Source of the DNA: Microbacterium immunditiarum
GTDB lineage: Bacteria > Actinomycetota > Actinomycetes > Actinomycetales > Microbacteriaceae
Reading direction: 5' to 3'
Assembly: GCF_013409785.1 (NCBI RefSeq)
Contig: NZ_JACCBV010000001.1
Span: 2,852,001 to 2,916,000, forward strand
DNA length: 64,000 bases
The translations under genes were made by a program, and so were the position numbers. The notes beneath the pieces are model-generated. The model made no database searches. It was not told where the DNA came from and saw only the letters and a program-made list of their open reading frames with translations. Shown piece by piece: positions 35,028 to 42,413 of the stretch (positions are counted from its first letter, which is position 1; each line of letters begins with the position of its first letter).

Positions 35028-36269
35028 ATGGCACCGACGACGTTGCATCCCGACACCGTTGCCGTGCACGCCGGCCGCGAAGACCTCGCGGCGATGGGCG
35101 TGCACGCTCTCCCGATCGACCTCTCGTCGACGAGCCCGCTCCCTGATGTGGAGCTCGGCGGGCTGTCGTACGAGGTGCTCGCGACGGGCGGCCGCCCGTT
35201 CGACGGTGGCTCGAACGTGTACGCGCGTCTGTGGAACCCCACCGTCGGACGCTTCGAGGTCGCGCTCGCGAAGCTCGAGCACTCGGAGGAGGCCGTCGCG
35301 TTCTCGTCCGGCATGGCGGCGATCACCGCCGTGCTGCTCTCGCTCCCCCGCGATCGTCGGCACGTCGTCGCGGTGCGCCCGCTGTACGGCGGCACCGACC
35401 ACCTCCTCGACGCCGGGACGCTCGGCACCGAGACGACCTTCACCACCCCCGAGGGCGTCGCCGCAGCGCTCCGGCCCGACACCGGACTCGTGATCGTCGA
35501 GTCTCCCGCCAACCCGTCACTCGAGCTCGTCGACATCCGCGCCGTCGTCGCGGCCGCGGGCGACGTTCCCGTCGTCGTCGACAACACGTTCGCGACCCCC
35601 GTGCTGCAGCGCCCACTCGACCTCGGAGCCGCGATGTCGCTGCACAGCGCCACGAAGTACCTCGGTGGTCACGGCGACGTCGTGGGCGGCGTCGTCGCGT
35701 GCGACGCGAAAACGGCTGCGGCGCTGCGTCGCACCCGCGCGATCACCGGTGCGATCCTGCATCCGCTCGCCGCGTATCTGCTGCACCGCGGGTTGGCGAC
35801 GCTCCCGATCCGCGTGCGCGCCCAGCAGGCCGGAGCCACGCGCGTCGCCGCGCACCTCGCGCACCACCCCCACGTCGCGCGCGTCCACTTCCCCGGGCTC
35901 CCCGGCGCCGACCCGAAGGGACTCATCGGCACGCAGCAGGACGGGCCCGGCGCGATGGTCTCGATCGAGCTCGAGGGGGGCTACGACGCCGCCGTGACGC
36001 TCACGTCGAGCGTGCGCGTGTTCACGCACGCGGTGTCGCTCGGCAGCGTGGACTCGCTCATCCAGCATCCGGCCTCGCTCACCCACCGCCCGGTGGCAGC
36101 CGCCGCCAAGCCCGGTGCGGGCCTCGTGCGACTTTCGATCGGTCTCGAGGACCCCGACGATCTCATCGCCGACCTCGACCAGGCGCTCGCGCAGATCGCG
36201 GGCGGGAGCGGAGCGGCGGAAGAGGCGCTCGAAGACACGGCGGCGACGGAGACGTCGGCGACGGTCTGA
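35028..36269 (+). CDS. Trans-sulfuration/methionine gamma-lyase family PLP enzyme (413 aa)
   Basis: Cys/Met metabolism PLP enzyme. The PLP lysine lies in SATKYLGGHGDVVGG, with FSSGMAAITAVL and ESPANPSLELVDI upstream and a C-terminal PLP-phosphate and substrate region. It could be cystathionine gamma-synthase, cystathionine gamma-lyase or methionine gamma-lyase; these cannot be separated by eye. The divergent Lrp regulator favours a catabolic lyase. The ATG lacks an obvious ribosome site. The C-terminal 20 residues are acidic and low-complexity. Confidence 0.88.
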   Translation: MAPTTLHPDTVAVHAGREDLAAMGVHALPIDLSSTSPLPDVELGGLSYEVLATGGRPFDGGSNVYARLWNPTVGRFEVALAKLEHSEEAVAFSSGMAAITAVLLSLPRDRRHVVAVRPLYGGTDHLLDAGTLGTETTFTTPEGVAAALRPDTGLVIVESPANPSLELVDIRAVVAAAGDVPVVVDNTFATPVLQRPLDLGAAMSLHSATKYLGGHGDVVGGVVACDAKTAAALRRTRAITGAILHPLAAYLLHRGLATLPIRVRAQQAGATRVAAHLAHHPHVARVHFPGLPGADPKGLIGTQQDGPGAMVSIELEGGYDAAVTLTSSVRVFTHAVSLGSVDSLIQHPASLTHRPVAAAAKPGAGLVRLSIGLEDPDDLIADLDQALAQIAGGSGAAEEALEDTAATETSATV

Positions 36270-36275
36270 CGCCGC

Positions 36276-36290
36276 TGACGAAGCCCGTCA
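36276..36290. terminator. Weak hairpin between convergent PLP-enzyme and MerR genes
   Basis: TGACG-AAGCC-CGTCA, 5-base arms, fills the 18-base convergent gap. Stability is low and there is no T run. Confidence 0.3.
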
Positions 36291-36833
36291 GGCCGAGCGC
36301 GCCGCGCGACGGGCGGCGAGCTCGTCGACCGCGTCGACGGTCTGCGGGTCGAACTCGACGAGCGTCGACTCCACCTCGCGCAGCACCTTGCCGACGGCGA
36401 TGCCGAACACGCCCTGACCGCGGCTGACGAGGTCGATGACCTCGTCGTTCGACGTGCACAGGTACACCGAGGCGCCGTCGCTCATGAGGGTGGTTCCGGC
36501 GAGATCACGGATGCCGGCGACGCGCAGCTGCTCGACCGCCGTGCGGATCTGCTGGAGTGAGATGCCGGTGTCGAGCAGGCGCTTGACGAGCTTGAGCACG
36601 AGGATGTCGCGGAAGCCGTACAGACGCTGCGAGCCCGAGCCGCTCGCGCCGCGCACCGTCGGCTCGACGAGCTCGGTGCGGGCCCAGTAGTCGAGCTGGC
36701 GGTAGGTGATGCCGGCAGCACGGGCGGCCACCGCGCCGCGGTAGCCCACCTCGTCGTCCATCGCGGGGAGGCCGTCGGTGAAGAGGAGGTCGGCGACGAA
36801 ACGCGGTTCGTCCGCCGCTTCCGGTGCGGTCAT
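36288..36833 (-). CDS. MerR-family regulator, Rv1830-like (181 aa)
   Basis: N-terminal MerR winged helix (GYRGAVAARAAGITYRQLDYWARTELVEP, positions about 31-59, then GSQRLYGFRDILVLKLVKRLLDTGISLQQIR). It is followed by a domain with DGASVYLCTSNDEVIDL and a coiled C-terminus, as in the actinobacterial Rv1830 family. ATG 36833 has GAGGGGGG seven bases upstream; a TTG two codons earlier is also open. It is the third gene of the garA-ftsR-merR group. Confidence 0.87.
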   Translation of the reverse strand: MTAPEAADEPRFVADLLFTDGLPAMDDEVGYRGAVAARAAGITYRQLDYWARTELVEPTVRGASGSGSQRLYGFRDILVLKLVKRLLDTGISLQQIRTAVEQLRVAGIRDLAGTTLMSDGASVYLCTSNDEVIDLVSRGQGVFGIAVGKVLREVESTLVEFDPQTVDAVDELAARRAARSA

Positions 36834-36943
36834 GCGCAATCCCCCCTCGTGGATCCCGATGGTTCAACGCTAGATCAGCCCCGGTCCTCGGGCAACGACA
36901 TCCGACGTGTGTCGCCGACGTGTCGCCCCCGGACGGGCCGGCC

Positions 36944-37636
36944 TCACGACAGCAGGCGCTCCAGCGCCGAGCGGACGAAGATCGCGCGCACCTCGTCGAG
37001 CCGGCGGGTCAGCTCCGGCGCGAGCTCGCTCGCCCGCGCGCGGGATGACGGATCGGTGCGTCGCAGCAGCGGCGCCAGCGCGGATTCCACGAGAGCGACA
37101 TCGCGCTCGGCGCTCTGCCGCAGAGTGCGGACGTGGCGGGGCTCGATCCCGTGGCGATCGAGCGCGACGAGCGCGCGAAGAATCGCCAGCGACTGCTCCG
37201 TGTAGGTCTCGCCGCCCGTGATCACGCCCGTGCTGATCGCGTCGTTGAGCAGCTGAGGCGCGGCACCTGCGGCGGAGAGCAGCTCCTCGCGCCGGTAGCG
37301 GCGCGGTGCCGGCACGATCGACGGCGGCGGCGGCACGGTCGGCATCGCGGGGTCGCGGCCCGCGTCGAGGTCTTCGAGGTACTCGCGGATGACGCTCAGC
37401 GGCAGGTAGTGGTCGCGCTGGAGCGTGAGCGCGAGGCGCAGCCGCTCGAGGTCGGTCTGCGAGAACTTGCGGTAGCCGGACTCGGTGCGAAGCGGCGCGA
37501 CGATCCCCTGGACCTCGAGGAAGCGCAGCTTGCTCGAGGTCAGCGTCGGGAACTCGGGGCCGAGCCGTGCGAGCACCTGACCGATGCTCAGCAGGCCCGC
37601 GGGCGCAGCGCGCTCGCGGGCGTTGGCGCCTGACAT
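36944..37636 (-). CDS. ftsR: MerR-family regulator FtsR-like (Rv1828 type, 230 aa)
   Basis: N-terminal MerR domain (LLSIGQVLARLGPEFP, TSSKLRFLEVQGIVAP and RTESGYRKFSQTDLERL, residues about 15-70) and a long C-terminal domain typical of the Rv1828/FtsR family. In Corynebacterium glutamicum FtsR lies directly after the GarA orthologue OdhI and activates ftsZ. The same order is seen here, with the start overlapping the garA stop. The gene may therefore link the GarA locus to the dcw cluster in this window. A GTG one codon earlier is an alternative start. Confidence 0.85.
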   Translation of the reverse strand: MSGANARERAAPAGLLSIGQVLARLGPEFPTLTSSKLRFLEVQGIVAPLRTESGYRKFSQTDLERLRLALTLQRDHYLPLSVIREYLEDLDAGRDPAMPTVPPPPSIVPAPRRYRREELLSAAGAAPQLLNDAISTGVITGGETYTEQSLAILRALVALDRHGIEPRHVRTLRQSAERDVALVESALAPLLRRTDPSSRARASELAPELTRRLDEVRAIFVRSALERLLS

Positions 37637-38145
37637 CACGCGTCCGCGGCCGGTGCCAGGTCGGAGGGCGAGACGAAGAAGTTGAGGCGGAACTTGCCGA
37701 TCCGCACCTCGGAGCCGTTCGTGAGCCGGCCGCGGTCGACACGCTCGCCGTTCACGTACGTGCCGTTGAGGGAGCGCTGGTCGACGATCTCAAACGACGT
37801 GCCGGTGCGCGTCACCTCCGCGTGCCGGCGCGAGACCGTCACGTCGTCGAAGAAGATGTCGGCCTCGGGGTGACGGCCGATCGTGGTCACATCGGTGTCG
37901 AGCAGGTACCGGGCGCCGGCGGTTGGCCCGGACCGTACGATGAGAATCGCCGCGCCGCTGGGCAGGGCGTCGATCGCGTCGAGTTCGGCTTCGGTCAGGT
38001 CGCTGCCGAACGGCACGAACGACAGATCCGAGTCATGCCCGAAAGTCTGCGTCGTGTCGGCTGCACGGTCGGCGGAGCCGGCTTCGCCGCTCCCGCCCGC
38101 AGCCCGTCGGATCTCGCCCGAGTCGGGTCGGCGAATGTCGTCCAC
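37636..38145 (-). CDS. garA: FHA-domain protein GarA/OdhI (169 aa)
   Basis: Phospho-switch protein that in actinobacteria inhibits 2-oxoglutarate dehydrogenase and controls glutamate metabolism. The FHA domain (about residues 75-155) has TTIGRHPEADIFFDD, VSRRHAEV and LNGTYVNGERV. The N-terminal phospho-acceptor motif is DTTQTF (Thr31, Thr32), matching the conserved ETTS-type motif phosphorylated by PknB/PknG. It has GTG with GAGGAG upstream. A PASTA kinase that could phosphorylate it is encoded at 20.6 kb. Confidence 0.92.
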   Translation of the reverse strand: MDDIRRPDSGEIRRAAGGSGEAGSADRAADTTQTFGHDSDLSFVPFGSDLTEAELDAIDALPSGAAILIVRSGPTAGARYLLDTDVTTIGRHPEADIFFDDVTVSRRHAEVTRTGTSFEIVDQRSLNGTYVNGERVDRGRLTNGSEVRIGKFRLNFFVSPSDLAPAADA

Positions 38146-38334
38146 GTGCTCCTCCTCTGGCGTCCAAGCCTATCCGAAAGGTCGTCCGCCGAAAGAGCGG
38201 ATCGCACCTTTCCGGCAGACCGCCTTTCCGTGACCGCCGCGCAATGTTTCGGCGTGTGTCGGCTCGGGATGCCGGCCGGTCCCGTCCCCCCTAGCCTGGG
38301 CGGGGTAATCGAACCTACTGACAGGAGACCCGTC

Positions 38335-38682
38335 GTGTCGACCCCGCACAGCCACCTTCCGCCCCTCGAGGTGCGTGAGCGTCCGGCGTGCATGTGCGTC
38401 CACGGCGGTACCTGCTCGACGTTCGCCCCCGGGCACGCGCTGCACCTCATCCAGGCGCGGCTCGCGGCCGCGACCCCGTCCGAGTGGGTCGACGCGATCG
38501 TCGAGAAGACGGATGCAACGGCCGGCACCCTGACGCTGCGAACGCTCGACGACGCGGCGCGCATCGTCGTGTGGAACGGCGCGGGCGCCGCATCCGCCGT
38601 CTTGGAGGGCACTCCCGTCGCCCTGCACGGACGCTATGGCGTCCTCGCCGCCGGCGCGGCGCGCTTCAACGTCCTGCGCTGA
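38335..38682 (+). CDS. Uncharacterised small protein with CxC...C motif (115 aa)
   Basis: I do not recognise this family. It has a good GGAGA ribosome site before GTG 38335 and codon use like its neighbours. The N-terminal part carries three Cys and nearby His (ACMCVHGGTC, then FAPGHALHLIQ). The rest (about 50-115) looks like a small beta-rich domain (DATAGTLTLRTLDDAARIVVWNG...). No signal peptide or membrane helix is seen. The Cys/His cluster and the neighbouring copper genes hint at metal binding, but nothing proves it. Confidence 0.7.
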   Translation: MSTPHSHLPPLEVRERPACMCVHGGTCSTFAPGHALHLIQARLAAATPSEWVDAIVEKTDATAGTLTLRTLDDAARIVVWNGAGAASAVLEGTPVALHGRYGVLAAGAARFNVLR

Positions 38683-38686
38683 CCGC

Positions 38687-38703
38687 GGCGGCCAAGTGCC
38701 GCC
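38687..38703. terminator. Short hairpin between convergent small-protein and Csp genes
   Basis: GGCGGC-CAAGT-GCCGCC: 6-base GC arms with a 5-base loop, no T run, in a 28-base convergent gap. Confidence 0.4.
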
Positions 38704-38710
38704 GTCCTGG

Positions 38711-39115
38711 TCACATGGCGGCGGCGGCCATCGACTGCCGCAGCTTGCTGCAGGCGTCCATGCACGCCTTGCACGACTGCGCGCACATGCGGCACACGTC
38801 GCTGTGGTCGGCATGCTCCATGCACTCGTCCATGCACTGCTGGCACATGGCGATGCACGCGTCGAGCATGGCCATCATGGTGGCGGGCGTCATCCCCTGC
38901 ATCCGCAGCATGGCCCGCATCATCGTGTTGCACATGTCCGCGCAGTTCATGCACGCGGGGGCGCACGACAGCATCTGGGTCGAGCACACCGTACACGCCT
39001 GCTCGCATGCCGAGCAGGCGTCCAGACACGCCTGCAGCAGGGACATGTCCATCGTCTCCATGCCCGGCATCGACATCATGTCCTTCGACATGGCGTCCAT
39101 CATCATGGCGTCCAT
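38711..39115 (-). CDS. Csp-like four-helix-bundle copper storage protein (134 aa)
   Basis: Met- and Cys-rich protein of the DUF326/Csp type, predicted to bind many Cu(I) ions inside a four-helix bundle. I count 18 Cys arranged as repeated C-x2-C and C-x3-C pairs (ACLDACSACEQAC, CAPACMNCADMC, CIAMCQQCMDEC, CRMCAQSCKACMDAC). Known cytosolic Csp3 proteins also have about 18 Cys. There is no signal peptide, so it should be cytosolic. The N-terminus is Met-rich (MDAMMMDAM). ATG 39115 is used; GTG 39124 is possible. It is divergent from copC. Confidence 0.88.
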   Translation of the reverse strand: MDAMMMDAMSKDMMSMPGMETMDMSLLQACLDACSACEQACTVCSTQMLSCAPACMNCADMCNTMMRAMLRMQGMTPATMMAMLDACIAMCQQCMDECMEHADHSDVCRMCAQSCKACMDACSKLRQSMAAAAM

Positions 39116-39150
39116 CTCCCGCACCTCGCTTCCGTCTTCGTCGTCGCTTC

Positions 39151-39172
39151 GGCGGGGCAGGATCGCCCCGCC
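39151..39172. promoter_or_regulatory. GC-rich dyad between copper genes
   Basis: GGCGGGGC-AGGATC-GCCCCGCC, perfect 8-base arms, in the 105-base divergent gap between the Csp-like gene and copC. It is a plausible binding site for a copper regulator of CsoR type, whose known operators are G/C-rich dyads. No regulator gene is visible nearby. Confidence 0.45.
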
Positions 39173-39216
39173 TGACCGAATCGTAGGCCCGTGCCTGGGC
39201 GAGCAACAGCCCGGGC

Positions 39217-39222
39217 TAGGCT
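39217..39222 (+). promoter_or_regulatory. -10 element TAGGCT, leaderless copC
   Basis: TAGGCT ends 7 bases before GTG 39230, with no ribosome site. Confidence 0.6.
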
Positions 39223-39229
39223 CGAAACC

Positions 39230-39928
39230 GTGTTGTCACGAGAAGTTCACAGACGGCGTTCCTCTCCGGCCGCACGATGGGCGGCGACCGCCATCGCAGG
39301 CCTGCTCGCGCTGAGCTCGCTCGCGCTCGTCGCGACGCCGGCGGCGGCTCACGACGAGCTCACCTCGGCGTCGCCGGCCGCCGACGAGAGCGTCGAGGGC
39401 GTCCCCGCCGAGGTGCGGCTGGTGTTCAGCGGCGTGCTCTCCCCCGAGGCAGGCGCGACCGCGGTCGACGTCGTCGACGGCGCGGGCGCCTCGATTGCGG
39501 ACGGTGCGCCCGTCGTCGAGGAGAACACCGTGACGCAGGCGCTGGACGCGGCATCCGGCGCATCCGGAGCGATCCGCGTGCTGTGGCGCGTCGTGTCGGG
39601 CGACGGCCACCCGATCTCGGGCGAGTACACGTTCACGGTGTCCGCGCCGCCTTCGCCCACCGAGACGACGACGGCCGAGCCGACCACTCCGGCGACGAGC
39701 GAGCCGACGCCGACCCCCACCGCCTCGCCGACCGCGGCGGCCGACGGTGACGACGCCGACTCGACGTTCGCCGATGTGTGGCTGTGGGTCGTGCTCGGCG
39801 CGCTCGCCGCGGCCCTGGGCGGCGCGCTCCTGTACCTCGCGTTCTCACGCGTGCGTCGCGAGAACGCCCTGCGCGAACGCGATCCGCAGGACGCCGGCCC
39901 CCGCTCCGACCACCCTGCCGACCACTAG
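39230..39928 (+). CDS. copC: CopC-domain copper resistance protein (232 aa)
   Basis: Exported, membrane-anchored copper-binding protein. A signal peptide ends at ATPAAA and the mature chain begins with the Cu(II)-binding N-terminal His of [10 protein letters not shown]. The CopC beta-barrel runs to [14 protein letters not shown], which supplies the second conserved His. A Thr/Pro linker and one C-terminal transmembrane helix (about residues 185-208) follow, giving the usual actinobacterial CopC topology. No copD is adjacent. The GTG start appears leaderless. Confidence 0.9.
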   Translation: MLSREVHRRRSSPAARWAATAIAGLLALSSLALVATPAAAHDELTSASPAADESVEGVPAEVRLVFSGVLSPEAGATAVDVVDGAGASIADGAPVVEENTVTQALDAASGASGAIRVLWRVVSGDGHPISGEYTFTVSAPPSPTETTTAEPTTPATSEPTPTPTASPTAAADGDDADSTFADVWLWVVLGALAAALGGALLYLAFSRVRRENALRERDPQDAGPRSDHPADH

Positions 39929-39931
39929 GCT
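39926..39931 (+). promoter_or_regulatory. -10 element TAGGCT, leaderless lpd
   Basis: TAGGCT overlaps the end of copC and ends 7 bases before ATG 39939. Confidence 0.6.
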
Positions 39932-39938
39932 TGAAGTC

Positions 39939-41336
39939 ATGCCTCACTACGATCTCGCCATCCTCGGCGCGGGGCCCGGCGGGTATGTGGCCGCCGTCCG
40001 CGCTGCTCAGCTCGGCCTCTCGGTCGCGATCATCGAAGAGAAGTACTGGGGCGGCGTCTGCCTCAACGTCGGGTGCATCCCCTCGAAGGCGCTCCTGAAG
40101 AACGCGGATCTCGCGCACCAGGTGCTGCACAAGGCCGATCTCTTCGGCATCTCGGGCGACGTGCACTTCGACTTCGGCGTCGCGTGGGACCGCAGCCGCA
40201 AGGTCGCCGAGACCCACGTCAAGGGCATCCACTTCCTCATGAAGAAGAACAAGGTCACCGAGTACGACGGTCGCGGGTCGTTCACCGACGCCAACACCAT
40301 CGTGGTGACCAAGTCCGACGGCTCGACCGAGACCGTCACCTTCGACAACGCGATCATCGCCACCGGCTCGCGTGTGCGCCTGCTTCCCGGCGTGCAGCTG
40401 GGCGGCAACATCGTCACGTACGAGGAGCAGATCCTCGCGCGCGAACTGCCCGAGTCCATCGTCATCGTCGGCGCCGGACCGATCGGCATGGAGTTCGGCT
40501 TCGTCATGCACAACTACGGCGTGAAGGTGACGATCGTCGAGTTCCTCGACCGTCTCCTGCCGCTCGAAGACGAAGAGGTCTCGAAGGAGATCCAGCGTCA
40601 GTACAAGAAGTACGGAATCGACTTCCTCACCTCGACCAAGGTCGAGACGGTTGCCGACAACGGCGACAAGGTCACCGTCACCTACACCGCGCAGGACGGC
40701 ACCAGCGGCTCGCTCGACGCCGACAAGGTCATGATGTCGATCGGCTTCGTGCCGAACGTCGAGGGCTTCGGCCTCGAGACCACGGGTGTCAAGCTCACCG
40801 AGCGCGGCGCGATCGACATCGACGACCACATGCGCACGAACGTGCCGCACATCTACGCGATCGGCGATGTGACCGCCAAGCTGCAGCTCGCGCACGTGGC
40901 TGAGGCGCAGGGCGTCGTCGCCGCCGAGACGATCGGCAAGGCCGAGACGATGCCGCTGGGCGACTACCGCATGATGCCGCGCGCGACCTTCTGCTCGCCG
41001 CAGGTCGCGTCCTTCGGACTCACCGAGCAGCAGGCCCGCGACGCGGGCTACGACGTCAAGATCGCGAAGTTCCCCTTCTCGGCGAACGGCAAGGCGAACG
41101 GCCTCGGCGAGCCCATCGGCTTCGTCAAGCTCGTCGCCGACGGCGAGCACCTCGAGCTCCTCGGCGGCCACCTCATCGGCCCCGATGTGTCGGAGCTGCT
41201 CCCCGAGCTCACGCTCGCACAGAAGTGGGACCTCACGGCTCTCGAGGCGGCGCGCAACGTGCACACGCACCCGACGCTGTCGGAGGCGCTGCAGGAGGGG
41301 TTCCACGGGCTCGTGGGTCACATGATCAACCTCTGA
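39939..41336 (+). CDS. lpd: Dihydrolipoyl dehydrogenase (465 aa)
   Basis: FAD-dependent E3 subunit of 2-oxoacid dehydrogenase complexes. It has FAD motif [12 protein letters not shown] (8-19), redox-active disulfide in [16 protein letters not shown] motif [19 protein letters not shown] for FAD, and the catalytic C-terminal HTHPTLSE (His-Glu). The length is normal and the protein is complete. The start is set by the preceding -10. Because it serves 2-oxoglutarate dehydrogenase, it is functionally related to GarA, which controls that complex. Confidence 0.97.
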   Translation: MPHYDLAILGAGPGGYVAAVRAAQLGLSVAIIEEKYWGGVCLNVGCIPSKALLKNADLAHQVLHKADLFGISGDVHFDFGVAWDRSRKVAETHVKGIHFLMKKNKVTEYDGRGSFTDANTIVVTKSDGSTETVTFDNAIIATGSRVRLLPGVQLGGNIVTYEEQILARELPESIVIVGAGPIGMEFGFVMHNYGVKVTIVEFLDRLLPLEDEEVSKEIQRQYKKYGIDFLTSTKVETVADNGDKVTVTYTAQDGTSGSLDADKVMMSIGFVPNVEGFGLETTGVKLTERGAIDIDDHMRTNVPHIYAIGDVTAKLQLAHVAEAQGVVAAETIGKAETMPLGDYRMMPRATFCSPQVASFGLTEQQARDAGYDVKIAKFPFSANGKANGLGEPIGFVKLVADGEHLELLGGHLIGPDVSELLPELTLAQKWDLTALEAARNVHTHPTLSEALQEGFHGLVGHMINL

Positions 41337-41345
41337 TCCGAGATC

Positions 41346-41387
41346 ACGACGAGGGGGCGGTGCCGGTCGGCGCTGCCTGCTCGTCGT
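41346..41387. terminator. Bidirectional hairpin between lpd and CYTH gene
   Basis: ACGACGAG (41346-41353) pairs with CTCGTCGT (41380-41387) around a GC-rich inner dyad, in a 57-base convergent gap. Confidence 0.55.
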
Positions 41388-41393
41388 ATCCGG

Positions 41394-42173
41394 TCAGAGC
41401 CCGAGGGTTCGCCCGAGCTTCGAATCGGATGCCGCGATCCTTCCTCCCACGGCCGCCACGGCCTCGGTCGCGGCGCTCAGAAGCCGGCTTCGCCCGGTCG
41501 CATCGGTCGGCGCGGCCGGTCCGAGCTCGAACTCCCACTCCCGCCACGACGCACTCGTGCCGCGGCGGACGTCGGTCGCGGTGACGCGGTCGTCGACGAA
41601 CTCGGCCACGACTCCCCCTGCGTCGTCGAGGAGGTAGGAGGCCGTGCGGTTGTTGAGGATGCGCGCGATGAACGTGAGCCGCGAGACCGACACGTGCGCG
41701 ACGGCGGCGGTCACGGCATCCGGGATCTCACCTTCCGCGCCCAGTGGCCAGTGCAGCTCGACGCGCGCACCCTCGGCGTCTCGTGGTCCCTTGACGTGCC
41801 AGCCCTCGTCAGGCCCGCCCGTGCGGCGGCGCACCGCGTAGCCGGCGCGGCCGAGCGCGTACTCGTCGGAGTCGAAGTAGCGGGAATCGAGCTCGCGCGG
41901 CTCGGGCGCCGACACGGCTGCGGCTCCCGGCAGCGACGAGAGGTCGGGCAGCGGGGTGTCGTCGGCGACGTCGAACTTCAGCTCGAGCTCGACCGATCGC
42001 GCCGGTGCATCGGTGGCGCCGGGTGCGGGGTGCGAGGCGTCGTCAGTCGTCGTTGGAGGGGCCGATCTCGTCGGTGGCCTCGATGAACCAGAACTCGGCT
42101 TCGGTGGGCCCGTCGGACGTACCCGTCCTCGCGAGGTCGCCCTGTCGCCGATAGACGATCTGGCCCTCGCCAT
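41394..42173 (-). CDS. CYTH-domain protein (about 200 aa core; start unresolved)
   Basis: CYTH/triphosphate-tunnel domain. It starts VELELKFDV (the ExExK hallmark), has LDSRYFDSDEYALGRAGYAVRRRTGG and WHVKGP with tunnel Lys/Arg, and ends with the typical EFVDDRV and WREWEFELG acidic motifs. It probably acts on triphosphates or polyphosphate. Between the domain start (about 42005) and ATG 42173 there is no in-frame ATG, GTG or TTG, and 42173 lies about 130 bases inside the upstream gene in another frame. Either it overlaps deeply, uses a rare start, or an indel disturbs the frame. Confidence 0.75.
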   Translation of the reverse strand: MARARSSIGDRATSRGRVRPTGPPKPSSGSSRPPTRSAPPTTTDDASHPAPGATDAPARSVELELKFDVADDTPLPDLSSLPGAAAVSAPEPRELDSRYFDSDEYALGRAGYAVRRRTGGPDEGWHVKGPRDAEGARVELHWPLGAEGEIPDAVTAAVAHVSVSRLTFIARILNNRTASYLLDDAGGVVAEFVDDRVTATDVRRGTSASWREWEFELGPAAPTDATGRSRLLSAATEAVAAVGGRIAASDSKLGRTLGL

Positions 42174-42261
42174 AAGGGACGATGAGCGAGTCGAGGTCGG
42201 GGCGTTCGAGCGGAAGCAGCTGCCCGTCGAGCGGGCCCCCGTGGAGTCGTGCGATGGCCAT
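42043..42261 (-). CDS. Uncharacterised 72-aa protein
   Basis: Short protein starting AIARLHGGPLDGQLLPL and ending in WFIEATDEIGPSNDD. I do not recognise it. TAGGCT ends 6 bases before ATG 42261, which supports translation from a leaderless mRNA. It lies immediately upstream of the CYTH gene, overlapping it if the ATG 42173 start is used. No motifs for enzyme activity, no signal peptide and no membrane helix are seen. Confidence 0.7.
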   Translation of the reverse strand: MAIARLHGGPLDGQLLPLERPDLDSLIVPYGEGQIVYRRQGDLARTGTSDGPTEAEFWFIEATDEIGPSNDD

Positions 42262-42267
42262 GTGCCG

Positions 42268-42273
42268 AGCCTA
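42268..42273 (-). promoter_or_regulatory. -10 element TAGGCT, leaderless 72-aa gene
   Basis: TAGGCT on the minus strand ends 6 bases before ATG 42261. Confidence 0.55.
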
Positions 42274-42401
42274 GCCCGCACCTCCCCCATCGGTCATCAC
42301 GAGACGTTCCGCGGCGTGCCGGGGTTCGCGCACGGATGACGGGACGGTACCGGCCGCCGCCGCCGGGGGCGGGCGGTTCAGGACCCCTGCGACGCCGTCT
42401 A

Positions 42402-42407
42402 TAGACT
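42402..42407 (+). promoter_or_regulatory. -10 element TAGACT, leaderless glgP
   Basis: TAGACT ends 6 bases before GTG 42414, with no ribosome site. Confidence 0.6.
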
Positions 42408-42413
42408 CGTCGG

